Assembly: GCA_961205875.1 (NCBI GenBank)
Contig: OY540812.1
Coordinates: 33,985,098-34,049,097, forward strand
Length of the DNA stretch: 64,000 nt
DNA from: Sialis fuliginosa
Taxonomy: Eukaryota; Arthropoda; Insecta; Megaloptera; Sialidae
Reading direction: 5' to 3'
The translations under genes and the position numbers were made by a program. The notes beneath the pieces were generated by a model that did not search any database, was not told the DNA's origin, and saw nothing but the letters and a program-made list of their open reading frames with translations. Below are positions 36,263-49,900 of the stretch, piece by piece. The first letter of the stretch is position 1. The number at the start of each line of letters is the position of its first letter.

Positions 36263-37759
36263 GTTTATGTTTAAGATTATGTTTATGTTAATGTTTATGT
36301 TTATGTTTATGTTTATGTTTGTGTTTATGTTTATGTTTATGTTTATGTTTATGTTTATGTTTATGTTTATGTTTATGTTTATGTTTATGTTAAGTTCATG
36401 TTTATGTTTAAGTTTATGTTTATGTTTATGTTTATGTTTATGTTTATGTTTATGTTTATGTTTATGTTTATGTTTATGTTTATGTTTGTGTTTATGTTTA
36501 TGTTTATGTTTATGTTTATGTTTATGTTTATGTTTAAGTTTATGTTTATGTTTATGTTTATGTTTATGTTTATGTTTATGTTTATGTTTATGTTTATGTT
36601 TATGTTTATGTTTATGTTTATGTTTATGTTTATGTTTATGTTTATGTTAATGTTTATGTTAATGTTTATGTTAATGTTTATGTTTATGTTTATGTTTATG
36701 TTTATGTTTATGTTTTAATTTATGTTTATGTTTATGTTTATGTTTATGTTTATGTTTATGTTTATGTTTATGTTTTAGTTTATATTTAAGTTTATGTTTA
36801 TGTTTATGTTTATGTTTATGTTTATGTTTATGTTTATGTTTATGTTTATGTTTATGTTTATGTTTTAATTTATGTTTATGTTTATGTTTATGTTTATGTT
36901 TATGTTTATGTTTATGTTTATGTTTATGTTTATGTTTATGTTTATGTTTATGTTTATGTTTATGTTTATGTTTATGTTTATGTTTATGTTTATGTTTATG
37001 TTTATGTTTATGTTTATGTTTATGTTTATGTTAATGTTTATGTTTATGTTTATGTTTATGTTTATGTTTGTGTTTATGTTTTTGTTTATGATTATGTTTA
37101 TGTTTATGTTTATGTTTATGTTTTAGTTTATGTTTATGTTTATGTTTATGTTTATGTTTATGTTTGTGTTTATGTTTATGTTTATGTTTATGTTTATGTT
37201 TATGTTTAAGTTTATGTTTATGTTTATGTTTATGTTTATGTTTATGTTTATGTTTAAGTTTATGTTTATGTTTAAGTTTATGTTTATGTTTATGTTTATG
37301 TTTATGTTTATGTTTAAGTTTGTGTTTATGTTTATGTTTATGTTTATGTTTATGTTTATGTTTAAGTTTATGTTTATGTTTATGTTTATGTTTATGTTTA
37401 TGTTTATGTTTATGTTTATGTTTATGTTTATGTTTATGTTTATGTTTAAGTTTATGTTTATGTATATGTTTATGTTTATGTTTATGTTTATGTTTATGTT
37501 TATGTTTATGTTTATGTTTATGTTTAAGTTTATGTTTATGTTAATGTTTATGTTTATGTTTATGTTTATGTTTATGTTTATGTTTATGTTTATGTTTAAA
37601 TTTATATTTAAGTTTATGTTTATGTTTATGTTTAAGTCTATGTTTATGTTTAAGTTTTAATTTATGTTTAAGTTTATGTTTTATTTATGTTTAAGTAATG
37701 TTTATGTTTATGTTCAAATTTATGTTTAAATTTATGTTAAAGTTTATGTTTAAGTTTAT
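36263..37759 (+). repeat. T-arm 9, 1,497 bp
   Basis: Contains TTAAGTTCATG, three spaced TTAATG hexamers at 36,640-36,675, two TTTTAATTTATG and two GTTTTAG elements, and no AAGCTT marker. TATATG near 37,463; normal arm-end block. Confidence 0.94.
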
Positions 37760-37765
37760 TTAAAC

Positions 37766-39219
37766 ATAAACTTAATCATAAACTTAAACATAAATTTAAA
37801 CTAAAATTAAAACATAAACTTAATTATAAATTAAAACATAAACTTAAACATAAACTTAATCATAAACTTACTCATAAACTTAATAATAAACTTAAACATA
37901 AACTTAATCATAAACTTAAAGATAAACTTAATCATAATCTAAATCATAAACTTAATCATAAACTTAATTATAAACTTAAACATAAACTTAATCATAAAAT
38001 TAATCATAAACTTAATCATAAACTTAAACATAAACTTTATCATAAACTTAAACATAAATTAAAACATAAACATAAACTTAAACATAAACTTAATCATAAA
38101 CTTAAACATAAACTTAATCATAAACCTAAACATAAACTTAAACATAAACTTAAACATAAACTTAAACATAATCTTAATCATAAACTTAATCATAAACTTA
38201 AACATAAACTTAATCATAAACTTAAAGATAAACTTAATCATAAACTTAATCATAAAATTAAACATAAACTTAATCATAAACTTAATCATAAACTTAAACA
38301 TAAACTTAATCATAAACTTAAAGATAAACTTAATCATAATCTAAATCATAAACTTAATCATAAACTTAATCATAAACTTAATCATAAACTTAATCATAAA
38401 CTTAAACATAAACTTAATCATAAACTTAAAGATAAACTTAATCATAATCTAAATCATAAACTTAATCATAAACTTAATTATAAACTTACACATAAACTTA
38501 ATCATAAACTTAATCATAAACTTAATCATAAAATTAATCATAAACTTAAACATAAACTTCAACCTAAACTTAATCATAAACTTAATCATAAACTTAATCA
38601 TAAACTTAAACATAAACTTAATCATAAAATTAATCATAAACTTAATCATAAACTTAAACATAAACTTTATCATAAACTTAAACATTAATTAAAACATAAA
38701 CATAAACTTAAACATAAACTTAATCATAAACTTAAACATAAACTTATACATAAACCTAAACATAAACTTAAACATAAACTTAAACATAAACTTAAACATA
38801 AACTTAATCATAAACTTAATCATAAACTTAAACATAAACTTAATCATAAACTTAAAGATAAACTTAATCATAAACTTAATCATAAAATTAAACATAAACT
38901 TAATCATAAACTTAATCATAAACTTAAACATAAACTTAATCATAAACTTAAAGATAAACTTAATCATAATCTAATACATAAACTTAATCATAAACTTAAA
39001 CATAAACTTAATCATAAACTTAAAGATAAACTTAATCATAAACTTAATCATAAAATTAAACATAAACTTAATCATAAACTTAATCATAAACTTAAACATA
39101 AACATAAACATAAACATAAACATAAACATAAACATAAACATAAACATAAACATAAACATAAACTTAACATAAACATAAACATAATCATAAACATAAACAT
39201 AAACATAAACATAAACATA
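37766..39219 (-). repeat. A-arm 10, 1,454 bp
   Basis: Two near-copies of a 0.63-kb segment (38,059 onward and 38,689 onward, both starting after AATTAAAACATAAACATAAAC). The pure CATAAA end contains the CTTAA slip near 39,162 and a CATAATCAT variant. This is the first A-arm with that variant; it becomes common from unit 12 on. Confidence 0.94.
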
Positions 39220-39484
39220 AACACATTTCGTCTCAATTCGATTTTGCATAGAAAAATAATTATATAAAATCTTCCTCAAGACAGATTAGATACAAATCGA
39301 CTCGATTTGTATTAATTCGGTGTATTTTGTATTTATTCGTTAATAGTTGTCTTGATTCGTTTCAAACAGTCTATTTTAACCAGTTTTTTATATCAATTCG
39401 AAAAGTTTCAGCGCTAATCAGAAATTAAGAGTCAAAATGTCTAGATTTGACTTAATTTGATGTTATTTGAGTGATATGATGCAT
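39220..39484 (+). repeat. 265-bp core 9 with altered left edge
   Basis: Complete. The entry reads ATAAACACATTTCG, three bases shorter than ATAAACAACACATTTCG elsewhere, so either the last hexamer or the core edge lost AAC. Confidence 0.96.
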
Positions 39485-40713
39485 GTTTATGTTTAAGATT
39501 ATGTTTATGTTTATGTTTATGTTTATGTTTATGTTTATGTTTATGTTTATGTTTATGTTTATGTTTATGTTTATGTTTATGTTTATGTTTATGTTTATGT
39601 TTATGTTTATGTTTATGTTTATGTTTATGTTTATGTTTATGTTTATGTTTATGTTTATGTTTATGTTTATGTTTATGTTTATGTTTATGTTTATGTTTAT
39701 GTTTATGTTTATGTTTATGTTTATGTTTATGTTTATGTTTATGTTTATGTTTATGTTTATGTTTATGTTTATGTTTATGTTTATGTTTATGTTTATGTTT
39801 ATGTTTATGTTTATGTTTATGTTTATGTTTATGTTTATGTTTATGTTTATGTTTATGTTTTAATTTATGTTTAAGTTTATGATTATGTTTATGTTTAAGC
39901 TTATGTTTAAAATTATTATTTGAGTTTATGTGTATGTTTTTTTTATGTTTTTGTTTATGTTTATGTTTATGTTTATGTTTATGTTTATGTTTATGTTTAT
40001 GTTTATGTTTATGTTTGTGTTTATGTTTATGTTTATGTTTATGTTTATGTTTATGTTTATGTTTATGTTTATGTTTATGTTTATGTTTATGTTTATGTTT
40101 ATGTTTATGTTTATGTTTATGTTTATGTTTATGTTTATGTTTATGTTTATGTTTATGTTTATGTTTAAGTTTATGTTTATGTTTATGTTTATGTTTATGT
40201 TTATGTTTATGTTTATGTTTATGTTTATGTTTATGTTTATGTTTATGTTTATGTTTATGTTTATGTTTATGTATATGTTTATGTTTAAGTTTATGTTTAT
40301 GTTTAAGTTTATGTTTATGTTTGTGTTTATGTTTATGTTTATGTTTATGTTTAAGCTTGTGTTTATGTTTATGTTTATGTTTATGTTTATGTTTATGTTT
40401 ATGTTTATGTTTATGTTTATGTTTATGTTTTAATTTATGTTTAAGTTTATGATTATGTTTATGTTTAAACTTATGTTTAAAATTATATTTAAGTTTATGT
40501 TTATGTTTTTTTTTATGTTTTTGTTTATGTTTATGTTTATGTTTATGTTTATGTTTATGTTTATGTTTATGTTTATGTTTATGTTTATGTTTATGTTTTT
40601 GTTTATGTTGTTGTTTATGTTTATGTTTATGTTTTAATTTATTTTTAAGTAATGTTTATGTTTATGTTCAAATTTATGTTTAAAATTATGTTAAAGTTTA
40701 TGTTTAAGTTTAT
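39485..40713 (+). repeat. T-arm 10, 1,229 bp
   Basis: Pure hexamers to about 39,857, type 1 marker at 39858, a TATATG and TTTAAGCTTGTG segment (40,352), type 2 marker at 40428, then GTTTTTG and TTGTTG near 40,600 and a short arm-end (AATTTATTTTTAAGTAATG). Near-copies are T-arms 18 and 21. Confidence 0.95.
40428..40523 (+). repeat. AAACTT marker block, type 2 (representative of 13)
   Basis: Like the type 1 marker but with TTTAAACTTATG, TTTAAAATTATATTTAAG and TTTATGTTTATG before the T-run. Other copies: 42793, 44039, 45874, 47697, 48920, 50358, 51614 (2 bp shorter), 53471, 56305, 59011, 60831 (5' part altered) and 63754. None occurs before 40 kb. Confidence 0.9.
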
Positions 40714-40719
40714 TTAAAA

Positions 40720-42280
40720 TCAAACTTAATCATAAACTTAAACATAAATTTAAACATAAATTAAAACATAAATTTAATTATAAATTAAAACATAAACTTA
40801 AACATAAATTTAAAAAAAACCTAAACATAAACTTAATCATAAACTTAATCATAAACTCAATCATAAACATAAACATAAATTAAAACTAAACATAATCATA
40901 AACTTAATCATAAACTTAATCATAAACTTAATCATAAACTTAATCATAAACTTAAACATAAACTTAAACCTAAACTTAATCATAAACTTAATCATAAACT
41001 TAATCATAAACTTAAACATAAACTTAATCATAAAATTAATCATAAACTTAATCATAAACTTAAACATAAACTCTATCATAAACTTAAACAAAAATTAAAA
41101 CAAACAAAAACTTAAACATAAACTTAATCATAAACTTTAACATAAACTTAATCATAAACTTAATCATAAACTTATTCATAAACTTAATCATAAACTTAAT
41201 CATAAACTTAAACATAAACTTAAACCTAAACTTAATCATAAACTTAACCATAAACTTAATCATACACTTAAACATAAACTTAATCATAAAATTAATCATA
41301 AACTTTATCATAAACTTAAACATAAATTAAAACATAAACATAAACTTAAACATAAACTTAATCATAAACTTAAAGATAAACTTAATCATAATCTAAATCA
41401 TAAACTTAATCATAAACTTAATCATAAACTTAATCATAAACTTAATCATAAACTTAAACATAAACTTAAACATAAACTTAATCATAAACTTAATAATAAA
41501 CTTAAACATAAACTTAATCATAAACTTAAAGATAAACTTAATCATAATCTAAATCATAAACTTAATCATAAACTTAATCATAAATTTAATCATAAACTTA
41601 AACATAAACTTCAACCTAAACTTAATCATAAACTTAATCATAAACTTAATCATAAACTTAAACATAAACTTAATCATAAAATTAATCATAAACTTAATCA
41701 TAAACTTAAACATAAACTTTATCATAAACTTAAACATTAATTAAAACATAAACATAAACTTAAACATAAACTTAATCATAAACTTAAACATAAACTTATA
41801 CATAAACCTAAACATAAACTTAAACATAAACTTAAACATAAACTTAAACATAAACTTAATCATAAACTTAAAGATAAACTTAATCATAAACTTAATCATA
41901 AAATTAAACATAAACTTAATCATAAACTTAATCATAAACTTAAACATAAACTTAATCATAAACTTAATCATAAACTTAAACATAAACTTAATCATAAACT
42001 TAAAGATAAACTTAATCATAATCTAAATCATAAACTTAATCATAAACTTAAACATAAACTTAATCATAAACTTAAAGATAAACTTAATCATAAACTTAAT
42101 CATAAAATTAAACATAAACTTAATCATAAACTTAATCATAAACTTAAACATAAACATAAACATAAACATAAACATAAACATAAACATAAACATAAACATA
42201 AACATAAACATAAACATAAACATAAACTTAACATAAACATAAACATAAACATAAACATAAACATAAACATAAACATAAAC
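40720..42280 (-). repeat. A-arm 11, 1,561 bp (AAAATC entry subfamily)
   Basis: Entry AAAATCAAACTTAATC, then TTTAAAAAAAACCTAAAC near 40,811. CTTAACCAT (41,246) and ATACACTT tags recur in A-arms 19, 20 and 22. Ends with pure CATAAA and the CTTAA slip. Confidence 0.94.
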
Positions 42281-42545
42281 AACACATTTCGTCTCAATTC
42301 GATTTTGCATAGAAAAATAATTATATAAAATCTTCCTCAAGACAGATTAGATACAAATCGACTCGATTTGTATTAATTCGGTGTATTTTGTATTTATTCG
42401 TTAATAGTTGTCTTGATTCGTTTCAAACAGTCTATTTTAACCAGTTTTTTATATCAATTCGAAAAGTTTCAGCGCTAATCAGAAATTAAGAGTCAAAATG
42501 TCTAGATTTGACTTAATTTGATGTTATTTGAGTGATATGATGCAT
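42281..42545 (+). repeat. 265-bp core 10
   Basis: Complete, consensus type. Opens the run of short homogeneous units. Confidence 0.97.
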
Positions 42546-43119
42546 GTTTATGTTTAAGATTATGTTTATGTTTATGTTTATGTTTATGTTTATGTTTATG
42601 TTTATGTTTATGTTTATGTTTATGTTTATGTTTATGTTTATGTTTATGTTTATGTTTATGTTTATGTTTATGTTTATGTTTATGTTTATGTTTATGTTTA
42701 TGTTTATGTTTATGTTTATGTTTATGTTTATGTTTATGTTTATGTTTATGTTTATGTTTATGTTTATGTTTATGTTTATGTTTATGTTTATGTTTTAATT
42801 TATGTTTAAGTTTATGATTATGTTTATGTTTAAACTTATGTTTAAAATTATATTTAAGTTTATGTTTATGTTTTTTTTTATGTTTTTGTTTATGTTTATG
42901 TTTATGTTTAAGTTTATGTTTATGTTAATGTTTATGTTTATGTTTATGTTTATGTTTATGTTTATGTTTATGTTTAAATTTATATTTAAGTTTATGTTTA
43001 TGTTTATGTTTAAGTTTTAATTTATGTTTAAGTTTATGTTTTATTTATGTTTAAGTAATGTTTATGTTTATGTTCAAATTTATGTTTAAATTTATGTTAA
43101 AGTTTATGTTTAAGTTTAT
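42546..43119 (+). repeat. T-arm 11, 574 bp
   Basis: Minimal arm: about 40 pure hexamers, type 2 marker at 42793, one TTAATG, arm-end block. Serves as the basic short unit of this region. Confidence 0.96.
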
Positions 43120-43125
43120 TTAAAC

Positions 43126-43514
43126 ATAAACTTAATCATAAACTTAAACATAAATTTAAACTAAAATTAAAACATAAACTTAATTATAAATTAAAACATA
43201 AACTTAAACATAAACTTAATCATAAACTTAATCATAAACTTAATAATAAACTTAAACATAAACTTAATCATAAACTTAAACATAAACTTAATCATAAACT
43301 TAAAGATAAACTTAATCATAAACTTAATCATAAAATTAAACATAAACTTAATCATAAACTTAATCATAAACTTAAACATAAACATAAACATAAACATAAA
43401 CATAAACATAAACATAAACATAAACATAAACATAAACATAAACATAAACATAAACTTAACATAAACATAAACATAATCATAAACATAAACATAAACATAA
43501 ACATAAACATAAAC
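43126..43514 (-). repeat. A-arm 12, 389 bp (short type)
   Basis: Entry block, some 18 dimeric hexamers, then pure CATAAA with CTTAA slip and CATAATCAT. A-arms 13-18 follow the same layout at 383 or 389 bp. Confidence 0.96.
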
Positions 43515-43779
43515 AACACATTTCGTCTCAATTCGATTTTGCATAGAAAAATAATTATATAAAATCTTCCTCAAGACAGATTAGATACAAATCGACTCGA
43601 TTTGTATTAATTCGGTGTATTTTGTATTTATTCGTTAATAGTTGTCTTGATTCGTTTCAAACAGTCTATTTTAACCAGTTTTTTATATCAATTCGAAAAG
43701 TTTCAGCGCTAATCAGAAATTAAGAGTCAAAATGTCTAGATTTGACTTAATTTGATGTTATTTGAGTGATATGATGCAT
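43515..43779 (+). repeat. 265-bp core 11
   Basis: Complete, consensus type, 1,234 bp from core 10. Confidence 0.97.
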
Positions 43780-44365
43780 GTTTATGTTTAAGATTATGTT
43801 TATGTTTATGTTTATGTTTATGTTTATGTTTATGTTTATGTTTATGTTTATGTTTATGTTTATGTTTATGTTTATGTTTATGTTTATGTTTATGTTTATG
43901 TTTATGTTTATGTTTATGTTTATGTTTATGTTTATGTTTATGTTTATGTTTATGTTTATGTTTATGTTTATGTTTATGTTTATGTTTATGTTTATGTTTA
44001 TGTTTATGTTTATGTTTATGTTTATGTTTATGTTTATGTTTTAATTTATGTTTAAGTTTATGATTATGTTTATGTTTAAACTTATGTTTAAAATTATATT
44101 TAAGTTTATGTTTATGTTTTTTTTTATGTTTTTGTTTATGTTTATGTTTATGTTTAAGTTTATGTTTATGTTAATGTTTATGTTTATGTTTATGTTTATG
44201 TTTATGTTTATGTTTATGTTTAAATTTATATTTAAGTGTATGTTTATGTTTATGTTTAAGTTTTAATTTATGTTTAAGTTTATGTTTTATTTATGTTTAA
44301 GTAATGTTTATGTTTATGTTCAAATTTATGTTTAAATTTATGTTAAAGTTTATGTTTAAGTTTAT
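43780..44365 (+). repeat. T-arm 12, 586 bp
   Basis: T-arm 11 plus two hexamers. Type 2 marker at 44039; private AAGTGTATG near 44,234. Confidence 0.96.
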
Positions 44366-44371
44366 TTAAAC

Positions 44372-44760
44372 ATAAACTTAATCATAAACTTAAACATAAA
44401 TTTAAACTAAAATTAAAACATAAACTTAATTATAAATTAAAACATAAACTTAAACATAAACTTAATCATAAACTTAATCATAAACTTAATAATAAACTTA
44501 AACATAAACTTAATCATAAACTTAAACATAAACTTAATCATAAACTTAAAGATAAACTTAATCATAAACTTAATCATAAAATTAAACATAAACTTAATCA
44601 TAAACTTAATCATAAACTTAAACATAAACATAAACATAAACATAAACATAAACATAAACATAAACATAAACATAAACATAAACATAAACATAAACATAAA
44701 CTTAACATAAACATAAACATAATCATAAACATAAACATAAACATAAACATAAACATAAAC
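44372..44760 (-). repeat. A-arm 13, 389 bp
   Basis: Same length and landmarks as A-arm 12. Confidence 0.96.
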
Positions 44761-45025
44761 AACACATTTCGTCTCAATTCGATTTTGCATAGAAAAATAA
44801 TTATATAAAATCTTCCTCAAGACAGATTAGATACAAATCGACTCGATTTGTATTAATTCGGTGTATTTTGTATTTATTCGTTAATAGTTGTCTTGATTCG
44901 TTTCAAACAGTCTATTTTAACCAGTTTTTTATATCAATTCGAAAAGTTTCAGCGCTAATCAGAAATTAAGAGTCAAAATGTCTAGATTTGACTTAATTTG
45001 ATGTTATTTGAGTGATATGATGCAT
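44761..45025 (+). repeat. 265-bp core 12
   Basis: Complete, consensus type, 1,246 bp from core 11. Confidence 0.97.
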
Positions 45026-46200
45026 GTTTATGTTTAAGATTATGTTTATGTTTATGTTTATGTTTATGTTTATGTTTATGTTTATGTTTATGTTTATGTT
45101 TATGTTTATGTTTATGTTTATGTTTATGTTTATGTTTATGTTTATGTTTATGTTTATGTTTATGTTTATGTTTATGTTTATGTTTATGTTTATGTTTATG
45201 TTTATGTTTATGTTTATGTTTATGTTTATGTTTATGTTTATGTTTATGTTTATGTTTATGTTTATGTTTATGTTTATGTTTATGTTTATGTTTATGTTTA
45301 TGTTTATGTTTATGTTTATGTTTATGTTTATGTTTATGTTTATGTTTTAATTTATGTTTAAGTTTATGATTATGTTTATGTTTAAGCTTATGTTTAAAAT
45401 TATTATTTGAGTTTATGTGTATGTTTTTTTTTATGTTTTTGTTTATGTTTATGTTTATGTTTATGTTTATGTTTATGTTTATGTTTATGTTTATGTTTAT
45501 GTTTATGTTTATGTTTATGTTTGTGTTTATGTTTATGTTTATGTTTATGTTTATGTTTATGTTTATGTTTATGTTTATGTTTATGTTTATGTATATGTTT
45601 ATGTTTAAGTTTATGTTTATGTTTAAGTTTATGTTTATGTTTGTGTTTATGTTTATGTTTATGTTTATGTTTAAGCTTGTGTTTATGTTTATGTTTATGT
45701 TTATGTTTATGTTTATGTTTATGTTTATGTTTATGTTTATGTTTATGTTTATGTTTATGTTTATGTTTATGTTTATGTTTATGTTTATGTTTATGTTTAT
45801 GTTTATGTTTATGTTTATGTTTATGTTTATGTTTATGTTTATGTTTATGTTTATGTTTATGTTTATGTTTATGTTTTAATTTATGTTTAAGTTTATGATT
45901 ATGTTTATGTTTAAACTTATGTTTAAAATTATATTTAAGTTTATGTTTATGTTTTTTTTTATGTTTTTGTTTATGTTTATGTTTATGTTTAAGTTTATGT
46001 TTATGTTAATGTTTATGTTTATGTTTATGTTTATGTTTATGTTTATGTTTATGTTTAAATTTATATTTAAGTTTATGTTTATGTTTATGTTTAAGTTTTA
46101 ATTTATGTTTAAGTTTATGTTTTATTTATGTTTAAGTAATGTTTATGTTTATGTTCAAATTTATGTTTAAATTTATGTTAAAGTTTATGTTTAAGTTTAT
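45026..46200 (+). repeat. T-arm 13, 1,175 bp
   Basis: Long variant: pure hexamers, type 1 marker at 45345, TATATG and AAGCTTGTG segment (45,673), a second pure run, type 2 marker at 45874. Confidence 0.96.
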
Positions 46201-46206
46201 TTAAAC

Positions 46207-46589
46207 ATAAACTTAATCATAAACTTAAACATAAATTTAAACTAAAATTAAAACATAAACTTAATTATAAATTAAAACATAAACTTAAACATAAACTTAA
46301 TCATAAACTTAATCATAAACTTAATAATAAACTTAAACATAAACTTAATCATAAACTTAAACATAAACTTAATCATAAACTTAAAGATAAACTTAATCAT
46401 AAACTTAATCATAAAATTAAACATAAACTTAATCATAAACTTAATCATAAACTTAAACATAAACATAAACATAAACATAAACATAAACATAAACATAAAC
46501 ATAAACATAAACATAAACATAAACATAAACTTAACATAAACATAAACATAATCATAAACATAAACATAAACATAAACATAAACATAAAC
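46207..46589 (-). repeat. A-arm 14, 383 bp
   Basis: Short type, one CATAAA fewer than A-arm 12. Confidence 0.96.
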
Positions 46590-46854
46590 AACACATTTCG
46601 TCTCAATTCGATTTTGCATAGAAAAATAATTATATAAAATCTTCCTCAAGACAGATTAGATACAAATCGACTCGATTTGTATTAATTCGGTGTATTTTGT
46701 ATTTATTCGTTAATAGTTGTCTTGATTCGTTTCAAACAGTCTATTTTAACCAGTTTTTTATATCAATTCGAAAAGTTTCAGCGCTAATCAGAAATTAAGA
46801 GTCAAAATGTCTAGATTTGACTTAATTTGATGTTATTTGAGTGATATGATGCAT
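46590..46854 (+). repeat. 265-bp core 13
   Basis: Complete, consensus type, 1,829 bp from core 12. Confidence 0.97.
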
Positions 46855-48012
46855 GTTTATGTTTAAGATTATGTTTATGTTTATGTTTATGTTTATGTTT
46901 ATGTTTATGTTTATGTTTATGTTTATGTTTATGTTTATGTTTATGTTTATGTTTATGTTTATGTTTATGTTTATGTTTATGTTTATGTTTATGTTTATGT
47001 TTATGTTTATGTTTATGTTTATGTTTATGTTTATGTTTATGTTTATGTTTATGTTTATGTTTATGTTTATGTTTATGTTTATGTTTATGTTTATGTTTAT
47101 GTTTATGTTTATGTTTTAATTTATGTTTAAGTTTATGATTATGTTTATGTTTAAGCTTATGTTTAAAATTATTATTTGAGTTTATGTGTATGTTTTTTTT
47201 TATGTTTTTGTTTATGTTTATGTTTATGTTTATGTTTATGTTTATGTTTATGTTTATGTTTATGTTTATGTTTGTGTTTATGTTTATGTTTATGTTTATG
47301 TTTATGTTTATGTTTATGTTTATGTTTATGTTTATGTTTATGTTTATGTTTATGTTTATGTTTATGTTTATGTTTATGTTTATGTTTAAGTTTATGTTTA
47401 TGTTTATGTTTATGTTTATGTTTATGTTTATGTTTATGTTTATGTTTATGTTTATGTTTATGTTTATGTTTATGTTTATGTATATGTTTATGTTTAAGTT
47501 TATGTTTATGTTTAAGTTTATGTTTATGTTTGTGTTTATGTTTATGTTTATGTTTATGTTTAAGCTTGTGTTTATGTTTATGTTTATGTTTATGTTTATG
47601 TTTATGTTTATGTTTATGTTTATGTTTATGTTTATGTTTATGTTTATGTTTATGTTTATGTTTATGTTTATGTTTATGTTTATGTTTATGTTTATGTTTT
47701 AATTTATGTTTAAGTTTATGATTATGTTTATGTTTAAACTTATGTTTAAAATTATATTTAAGTTTATGTTTATGTTTTTTTTTATGTTTTTGTTTATGTT
47801 TATGTTTATGTTTATGTTTATGTTTATGTTTATGTTTATGTTTATGTTTATGTTTATGTTTATGTTTATGTTTATGTTTATGTTTATGTTTATGTTTTTG
47901 TTTATGTTGTTGTTTATGTTTATGTTTATGTTTTAATTTATTTTTAAGTAATGTTTATGTTTATGTTCAAATTTATGTTTAAATTTATGTTAAAGTTTAT
48001 GTTTAAGTTTAT
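46855..48012 (+). repeat. T-arm 14, 1,158 bp
   Basis: Long variant: type 1 marker at 47114, AAGCTTGTG segment (47,572), type 2 marker at 47697. It ends with the GTTTTTG and TTGTTG segment of T-arm 10 instead of the TTAATG segment, so it mixes two arm types. Confidence 0.95.
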
Positions 48013-48018
48013 TTAAAC

Positions 48019-48401
48019 ATAAACTTAATCATAAACTTAAACATAAATTTAAACTAAAATTAAAACATAAACTTAATTATAAATTAAAACATAAACTTAA
48101 ACATAAACTTAATCATAAACTTAATCATAAACTTAATAATTAACTTAAACATAAACTTAATCATAAACTTAAACATAAACTTAATCATAAACTTAAAGAT
48201 AAACTTAATCATAAACTTAATCATAAAATTAAACATAAACTTAATCATAAACTTAATCATAAACTTAAACATAAACATAAACATAAACATAAACATAAAC
48301 ATAAACATAAACATAAACATAAACATAAACATAAACATAAACTTAACATAAACATAAACATAATCATAAACATAAACATAAACATAAACATAAACATAAA
48401 C
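48019..48401 (-). repeat. A-arm 15, 383 bp
   Basis: Short type. Tag AATAATTAACTT near 48,134, shared only with A-arm 17. Confidence 0.96.
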
Positions 48402-48666
48402 AACACATTTCGTCTCAATTCGATTTTGCATAGAAAAATAATTATATAAAATCTTCCTCAAGACAGATTAGATACAAATCGACTCGATTTGTATTAATTC
48501 GGTGTATTTTGTATTTATTCGTTAATAGTTGTCTTGATTCGTTTCAAACAGTCTATTTTAACCAGTTTTTTATATCAATTCGAAAAGTTTCAGCGCTAAT
48601 CAGAAATTAAGAGTCAAAATGTCTAGATTTGACTTAATTTGATGTTATTTGAGTGATATGATGCAT
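48402..48666 (+). repeat. 265-bp core 14
   Basis: Complete, consensus type, 1,812 bp from core 13. Confidence 0.97.
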
Positions 48667-49246
48667 GTTTATGTTTAAGATTATGTTTATGTTTATGTTT
48701 ATGTTTATGTTTATGTTTATGTTTATGTTTATGTTTATGTTTATGTTTATGTTTATGTTTATGTTTATGTTTATGTTTATGTTTATGTTTATGTTTATGT
48801 TTATGTTTATGTTTATGTTTATGTTTATGTTTATGTTTATGTTTATGTTTATGTTTATGTTTATGTTTATGTTTATGTTTATGTTTATGTTTATGTTTAT
48901 GTTTATGTTTATGTTTATGTTTTAATTTATGTTTAAGTTTATGATTATGTTTATGTTTAAACTTATGTTTAAAATTATATTTAAGTTTATGTTTATGTTT
49001 TTTTTTATGTTTTTGTTTATGTTTATGTTTATGTTTAAGTTTATGTTTATGTTAATGTTTATGTTTATGTTTATGTTTATGTTTATGTTTATGTTTATGT
49101 TTAAATTTATATTTAAGTTTATGTTTATGTTTATGTTTAAGTTTTAATTTATGTTTAAGTTTATGTTTTATTTATGTTTAAGTAATGTTTATGTTTATGT
49201 TCAAATTTATGTTTAAATTTATGTTAAAGTTTATGTTTAAGTTTAT
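48667..49246 (+). repeat. T-arm 15, 580 bp
   Basis: Short type with the type 2 marker at 48920; one hexamer longer than T-arm 11. Confidence 0.96.
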
Positions 49247-49252
49247 TTAAAC

Positions 49253-49635
49253 ATAAACTTAATCATAAACTTAAACATAAATTTAAACTAAAATTAAAAC
49301 ATAAACTTAATTATAAATTAAAACATAAACTTAAACATAAACTTAATCATAAACTTAATCATAAACTTAATAATAAACTTAAACATAAACTTAATCATAA
49401 ACTTAAACATAAACTTAATCATAAACTTAAAGATAAACTTAATCATAAACTTAATCATAAAATTAAACATAAACTTAATCATAAACTTAATCATAAACTT
49501 AAACATAAACATAAACATAAACATAAACATAAACATAAACATAAACATAAACATAAACATAAACATGAACATAAACTTAACATAAACATAAACATAATCA
49601 TAAACATAAACATAAACATAAACATAAACATAAAC
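49253..49635 (-). repeat. A-arm 16, 383 bp
   Basis: Short type. One CATGAA in the pure tract (near 49,565) puts a rare G on the + strand. Confidence 0.96.
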
Positions 49636-49900
49636 AACACATTTCGTCTCAATTCGATTTTGCATAGAAAAATAATTATATAAAATCTTCCTCAAGACAG
49701 ATTAGATACAAATCGACTCGATTTGTATTAATTCGGTGTATTTTGTATTTATTCGTTAATAGTTGTCTTGATTCGTTTCAAACAGTCTATTTTAACCAGT
49801 TTTTTATATCAATTCGAAAAGTTTCAGCGCTAATCAGAAATTAAGAGTCAAAATGTCTAGATTTGACTTAATTTGATGTTATTTGAGTGATATGATGCAT
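49636..49900 (+). repeat. 265-bp core 15
   Basis: Complete, consensus type, 1,234 bp from core 14. Confidence 0.97.

Noticed and set aside
43191-43574. Minus-strand frame beginning MRKILYNYF in the core and continuing as Val-Tyr and Phe-Met repeats, present in most units
   Set aside because: Recurs because the core is copied. Only about 20 residues are non-repetitive; length follows hexamer count and the reading changes at the CTTAA slip. No independent sign of selection for protein.
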